Shown: positions 5,685 through 8,009 of the stretch, in pieces | How the letters are laid out: every line of letters begins with the position of its first letter | How positions within the stretch are numbered: the stretch's first letter is position 1 | Assembly: GCA_030679615.1 (NCBI GenBank) | Contig: JAUXSJ010000205.1 | Location: forward strand, 1-8,009 | Reading direction: 5' to 3' | Origin: Parachlamydiaceae bacterium | GTDB lineage: Bacteria > Chlamydiota > Chlamydiia > Chlamydiales > Parachlamydiaceae | DNA: 8,009 nucleotides | Program-made: the position numbers and the translations under genes | The notes under the pieces: generated by a model | What the model was told of the DNA's origin: nothing | Databases searched by the model: none | The model's input: only the letters and a program-made list of their open reading frames with translations

Positions 5685-5756
5685 GCCCGGATAGCACAGT
5701 GGTAGAGCATTTGCATGGTAAGCAAAAGGTCGTAGGTTCGATTCCTATTCCGGGCA
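5685..5756 (+). tRNA. trnT: tRNA-Thr, anticodon GGT
   Basis: A complete cloverleaf of 72 bases reads: acceptor GCCCGGA/TCCGGGC, D arm GCAC/GAGC with one A-A mismatch, anticodon stem TTTGC/GCAAA with loop ATGGTAA (anticodon GGT at 5717-5719, reading ACC and ACU), five-base variable loop, T arm GTAGG/CCTAT with loop TTCGATT, and discriminator A. CCA is not encoded, so it must be added after transcription. A threonine tRNA just before tuf is the arrangement I recall from Chlamydia. Confidence 0.95.
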
Positions 5757-5825
5757 GACTTAATAACCTGTTATAAAAACAACACAATGTATCTAGAATA
5801 CTGAGCTTAATGGAGGAAAGTAAAA

Positions 5826-7010
5826 ATGGCTAAAGAAACATTTCAGCGGAATAAGCCACACGTTAACATCGGAACTATCGGTCACGTTGACCATGGTAAA
5901 ACGACTTTAACCGCCGCAATTACAAAAAGACTCGCTAAAAAAGGCGGAGCAAAATTTAGAGACTACGCGTCAATCGATAATACACCTGAAGAAAAGCAAC
6001 GTGGAATTACGATCAACTCAACACACGTAGAATACGAAACAGAAACACGTCACTACGCACACGTTGATTGCCCTGGACACGCCGACTATGTAAAAAATAT
6101 GATCACGGGTGCTGCTCAAATGGACGGAGCAATTCTCGTTGTTGCAGCGACAGATGGTGCAATGCCGCAAACGAAAGAGCATATTTTGTTAGCAAAGCAA
6201 ATGCAAGTGCCTGCAATTGTTGTATTTCTTAACAAAGTGGATATGCTAGGTGAAAGTGATGCAGAGTTACTTGATCTTGTTGAGATGGAAATGCATGAAT
6301 TGTTAGAAGCAAAAGGTTACAAAGATGTGCCTATTGTTCGTGGATCTGCATTACGTGCTCTTGAAGATGATCCTAAGTATGTTGAAGCGATTGATCTATT
6401 GATGAAAACAGTTGATGAATCTATTCCAACTCCAGTTAGAGAAATTGATAAGCCATTCCTAATGCCAGTTGAAGACGTGTTCTCGATTTCAGGTCGTGGA
6501 ACTGTTGCGACAGGTAGAATTGAGCGCGGTATTGTAAAAATTAACGATAAGCTTCAATTAATTGGACTTGGTGAGACGAGAGAAACTGTTTGTACTGGCG
6601 TTGAAATGTTCAACAAGAGCTTGGAAGAAGGTCGTGCTGGTGAAAACGTTGGATTGCTTCTTAGAGGACTCCAAAAAGAAGATGTTGAGCGTGGTCAGTG
6701 CTTAGTGAAGCCAGGTTCAGTAACTCCACATACAGAGTTTAAAGCTCCAATTTACGTTTTAACACAAGCAGAAGGTGGACGTCATAAGCCATTCTTTACT
6801 GGATATCGTCCTCAATTGTATTTCCGTACAACTGACGTAACAGGAACAATTGAACTTCCTGAAGGTATTGAAATGGTTATGCCAGGTGACAACGTTGAAA
6901 TTACAGTAAAATTGATTTCTCCGATTGCAATGGAAGAAGGTTTGAAGTTTGCTATTCGTGAAGGTGGTCGTACTATTGGTGCGGGTGCTGTTTCTCAAAT
7001 TATCAAATAG
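5826..7010 (+). CDS. tuf: Elongation factor Tu
   Basis: EF-Tu carries aminoacyl-tRNA to the ribosomal A site as a GTP complex and leaves after GTP hydrolysis. The 394-residue product has the standard three domains. In the G domain: P-loop GHVDHGKT (19-26), switch I with RGITI (59-63, Thr62 as the magnesium ligand), DCPGH (81-85, with catalytic His85), NKVD (136-139) and the SAL motif near 174-176. Domain 2 holds the SGRGTVATGRIERG stretch (usually TVVTGR), and domain 3 holds GGRHKPFFTGYRPQ and the conserved REGGRTIGAG end. The N-terminus MAKETFQRNKPHVN resembles chlamydial EF-Tu. A strong GGAGG at 5812-5816 lies nine bases before the ATG, as expected for one of the most abundant proteins. It sits between tRNA-Thr and tRNA-Trp. 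Confidence 0.99.
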   Translation: MAKETFQRNKPHVNIGTIGHVDHGKTTLTAAITKRLAKKGGAKFRDYASIDNTPEEKQRGITINSTHVEYETETRHYAHVDCPGHADYVKNMITGAAQMDGAILVVAATDGAMPQTKEHILLAKQMQVPAIVVFLNKVDMLGESDAELLDLVEMEMHELLEAKGYKDVPIVRGSALRALEDDPKYVEAIDLLMKTVDESIPTPVREIDKPFLMPVEDVFSISGRGTVATGRIERGIVKINDKLQLIGLGETRETVCTGVEMFNKSLEEGRAGENVGLLLRGLQKEDVERGQCLVKPGSVTPHTEFKAPIYVLTQAEGGRHKPFFTGYRPQLYFRTTDVTGTIELPEGIEMVMPGDNVEITVKLISPIAMEEGLKFAIREGGRTIGAGAVSQIIK

Positions 7011-7029
7011 TAATCAAATTAAATTTTTA

Positions 7030-7065
7030 AATGCACCGATAGGTTTAAAGACCTATCTGTGCATT
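7030..7065 (+). terminator. Stem-loop after tuf, terminator-like but without a T run
   Basis: AATGCAC-C-GATAGGT (7030-7044) pairs with ACCTATC-T-GTGCATT (7051-7065) around loop TTAAAG: two helices of seven pairs each with one C-T mismatch. It starts 19 bases after the tuf stop. The bases that follow, GCTTTGTAATG, lack an uninterrupted T run, so it may act as a partial terminator or as a 3' end protecting or processing structure rather than a full stop before tRNA-Trp. Confidence 0.55.
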
Positions 7066-7093
7066 GCTTTGTAATGTTAATTTTGAAAGGCTA

Positions 7094-7149
7094 TTGTCCT
7101 TAAATTCTAAATATGATTTGAACTTCGTTTAGGATGAATAAAAGGACAA
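7094..7149 (+). repeat. Two-helix stem-loop upstream of tRNA-Trp
   Basis: TTGTCCTT (7094-7101) is exactly inverted as AAGGACAA (7142-7149). Inside it, ATTCTAAA (7104-7111) pairs with TTTAGGAT (7128-7135), eight pairs with one G-U. The loop is 7112-7127. The two nested helices give a long structure that ends 13 bases before the tRNA. It could be a tRNA leader processing site or a transcription pause site. A TATGAT -10-like sequence in the loop (7112-7117) has no matching -35. Confidence 0.45.
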
Positions 7150-7162
7150 ATTTGGTTGTTAA

Positions 7163-7235
7163 GGGTGTGTAGCTCAGCTGGTAGAGCAACGGTCTCCAAA
7201 GCCGTCGGTCGGGGGTTCGAATCCCTCCGCACTCG
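7163..7235 (+). tRNA. trnW: tRNA-Trp, anticodon CCA
   Basis: A 73-base cloverleaf reads: acceptor GGGTGTG/CGCACTC with two G-U pairs, D arm GCTC/GAGC, anticodon stem ACGGT/GCCGT with loop CTCCAAA (anticodon CCA at 7196-7198), variable loop CGGTC, T arm GGGGG/CCCTC with loop TTCGAAT, and discriminator G, which is typical for tryptophan. CCA is not encoded. A tRNA-Trp between tuf and secE is a common bacterial arrangement. Confidence 0.95.
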
Positions 7236-7238
7236 ATG

Positions 7239-7254
7239 CATAAAAATTTTTATG
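7239..7254. other. 16-bp perfect AT-rich palindrome after tRNA-Trp
   Basis: CATAAAAATTTTTATG is exactly self-complementary and starts four bases after the tRNA. It may be part of 3' processing or a weak terminator; with no G-C pairs in the core, it cannot be strong. The rest of the gap up to secE shows nothing else I can support. Confidence 0.4.
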
Positions 7255-7288
7255 AGAAGAGAGCGAATAGTGACTAAAAAGTCGAAGT

Positions 7289-7293
7289 AGAGG
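7289..7293 (+). promoter_or_regulatory. Ribosome binding site supporting the GTG start of secE
   Basis: AGAGG lies six bases before GTG at 7300. The later in-frame candidates GTG 7312 and ATG 7321 are preceded by poorer purine stretches, so the GTG is preferred. Confidence 0.55.
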
Positions 7294-7299
7294 TTTAAC

Positions 7300-7569
7300 G
7301 TGCGTGCAGAAGTGAAATCCATGGATATAAAAAAATCTCAAAATAATATAGAGCAAGCGATTTCAATGAAGAAGGCACAAATGTTTGTGACCGACATTAA
7401 AAGTGAAATTCGCAATGTGACTTGGACTCAGCGTGACGAATTAATTCTTTATACTAAAATTGTTGTTTTAACAACACTTCTCTTTGGATTGACAATTTAC
7501 GGGTTAGATTTAAGTATTCAGACAGTGTTAAGCGGATTAAGCTTCATTTTGCATACGATTATTGGTTAG
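7300..7569 (+). CDS. secE: Protein translocase subunit SecE
   Basis: SecE is the essential small subunit that clamps SecY in the inner-membrane protein-conducting channel. The 89-residue product is of the short, single-span type common outside Enterobacteria. It has a polar N-terminus, an amphipathic segment AQMFVTDIKSEIRNVTW (26-42) matching the conserved F..E.K.V.W pattern, then one hydrophobic span at about 48-68 (ILYTKIVVLTTLLFGLTIYG), and a final hydrophobic stretch (about 71-88) typical of the SecE C-terminus. The usual proline after the tryptophan (WP) is threonine here. The start is GTG at 7300, backed by AGAGG; ATG 7321 would give an 82-residue protein and cannot be excluded. nusG follows after 28 bp, the classic secE-nusG pair. 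Confidence 0.92.
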   Translation: MRAEVKSMDIKKSQNNIEQAISMKKAQMFVTDIKSEIRNVTWTQRDELILYTKIVVLTTLLFGLTIYGLDLSIQTVLSGLSFILHTIIG

Positions 7570-7597
7570 TTCTTCAATTCGATGAATAAGGGAAATC

Positions 7598-8009
7598 ATG
7601 CATAAGTGGTATGTGTTACAGGTGCTTTCCACACACGAAAAGAAAGCGAAAAAAGCATTGGAAGAACATCTTGAAATTAAAGGGATGTCTGATCAGATTG
7701 TTGAAATTCTGCTTCCAACTGAAAATGTTTCAGAGGTCAAAAAAGGTCAGCAACACATTGTTGAAAAACGTTTATGGCCGGGTTATCTTCTAGTTAAAAT
7801 GAATTTAAATGATGAATCCTGGCAATATGTTAAAAATACAAATGGAGTAATTGATTTCCTAGGGGGAGACAAGCCAACTCCTTTGACAGATCATGAAGTC
7901 AATGAAATTTTGCGCGATTTAGAAGATAAAAAGCAAAAAGTGACTCAGAAACATAAGTTCGAAGTTGGAGATCATGTCAAAATTGTTGACGGAGTCTTTG
8001 TGAACTTTA
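7598..8009 (+). CDS. nusG: Transcription termination/antitermination factor NusG, 5' part, cut by window end
   Basis: NusG binds RNA polymerase, suppresses pausing, links it to the ribosome and aids Rho. The frame is open from ATG 7598 to the window end (137 codons). The NGN domain covers about residues 3-110, beginning HKWYVLQVLSTHEKKAKKAL, with LLPTENV (38-44), RLWPGYLLVKM (58-68) and the FLGGDKPTPLTDHE segment (87-100). After a short linker the KOW domain opens at FEVGDHVKIVDGVFVNF (121-137), where the window cuts it off. An AAGGGA ribosome site at 7588-7593 precedes the ATG. It follows secE by 28 bp. Ribosomal protein genes (rplK, rplA) would be expected next but are not visible. Confidence 0.96.
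   Translation, partial: MHKWYVLQVLSTHEKKAKKALEEHLEIKGMSDQIVEILLPTENVSEVKKGQQHIVEKRLWPGYLLVKMNLNDESWQYVKNTNGVIDFLGGDKPTPLTDHEVNEILRDLEDKKQKVTQKHKFEVGDHVKIVDGVFVNF

Noticed and set aside
5757..5825. A separate promoter directly before tuf
   Set aside because: TTATAA at about 5770 resembles a -10, but no -35 can be found at suitable distance, since that would fall in the tRNA 3' end without a TTG-type hexamer.
6759..6998. Minus-strand 79-codon frame within tuf
   Set aside because: It lies fully inside the strongly conserved 3' part of tuf, is of low complexity (Asn, Thr, Phe, Cys) and has no recognisable motif.
7271..7291. GTG-started short frame before secE as a leader peptide
   Set aside because: It has six codons only, with no ribosome site and no sequence feature suggesting attenuation.
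7107..7356. Two minus-strand frames (71 and 60 codons) across the tRNA-Trp region
   Set aside because: They are the reverse strand of tRNA-Trp and its surroundings. Peptides such as RRDSNPRPTALETVALPAELHT and AEGFEPPTDGFGDRCSTS are the usual false translations of tRNA genes.
7611..7793. 60-codon plus-strand frame inside nusG
   Set aside because: It is out of frame with nusG, whose translation over the same bases matches the family closely.

Overview
The window is a stretch of core bacterial housekeeping genes, all on the + strand, in AT-rich DNA. Protein sequence and gene order point to a chlamydia, most likely an environmental (Parachlamydiales-type) lineage rather than Chlamydia itself. 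The order prfA-prmC-ffh-rpsP-trmD-rplS-rnhB without rimM, the order infA-tRNA-Thr-tuf-tRNA-Trp-secE-nusG, and the style of EF-Tu and IF1 all match what I remember of chlamydial genomes. The assignment is from memory of gene order and protein flavour; I could not run a search, and genus is not determined.

Left block (1-4971): the 3' part of prfA (release factor 1) overlaps prmC, the methylase that modifies its GGQ glutamine. Then come ffh (signal recognition particle GTPase), rpsP (S16), trmD (tRNA m1G37 methylase), rplS (L19) and rnhB (RNase HII). Spacing from ffh to rplS is very tight (10-bp overlap, 0 bp, then about 19 bp to the likely L19 start), which suggests one transcript. A 9-bp tandem repeat lies between rplS and rnhB.

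Junction (4972-5368): a 397-bp non-coding stretch joins two blocks that I recall as separate in Chlamydia. It holds a large imperfect palindrome built from 8-bp units (4978-5090), a 20-bp tandem duplication (5082-5121), an 11-bp perfect inverted repeat about 100 bp apart (5126-5249), a TTGACA promoter-like site (5267) and a leader hairpin in front of infA.

Right block (5369-8009): infA (IF1), tRNA-Thr(GGT), tuf (EF-Tu), tRNA-Trp(CCA), secE and the 5' part of nusG. Intergenic gaps here hold several stem-loops, including a terminator-like one after tuf and a two-helix structure before tRNA-Trp.

Together the genes cover translation initiation, elongation, termination, tRNA and ribosome maturation, protein targeting and secretion, and transcription elongation. 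I see no defence system, prophage, transposase, CRISPR array or novel gene cluster. The parts that merit a second look are the repeats at the junction, the infA leader, and unusual residues in Ffh and TrmD.
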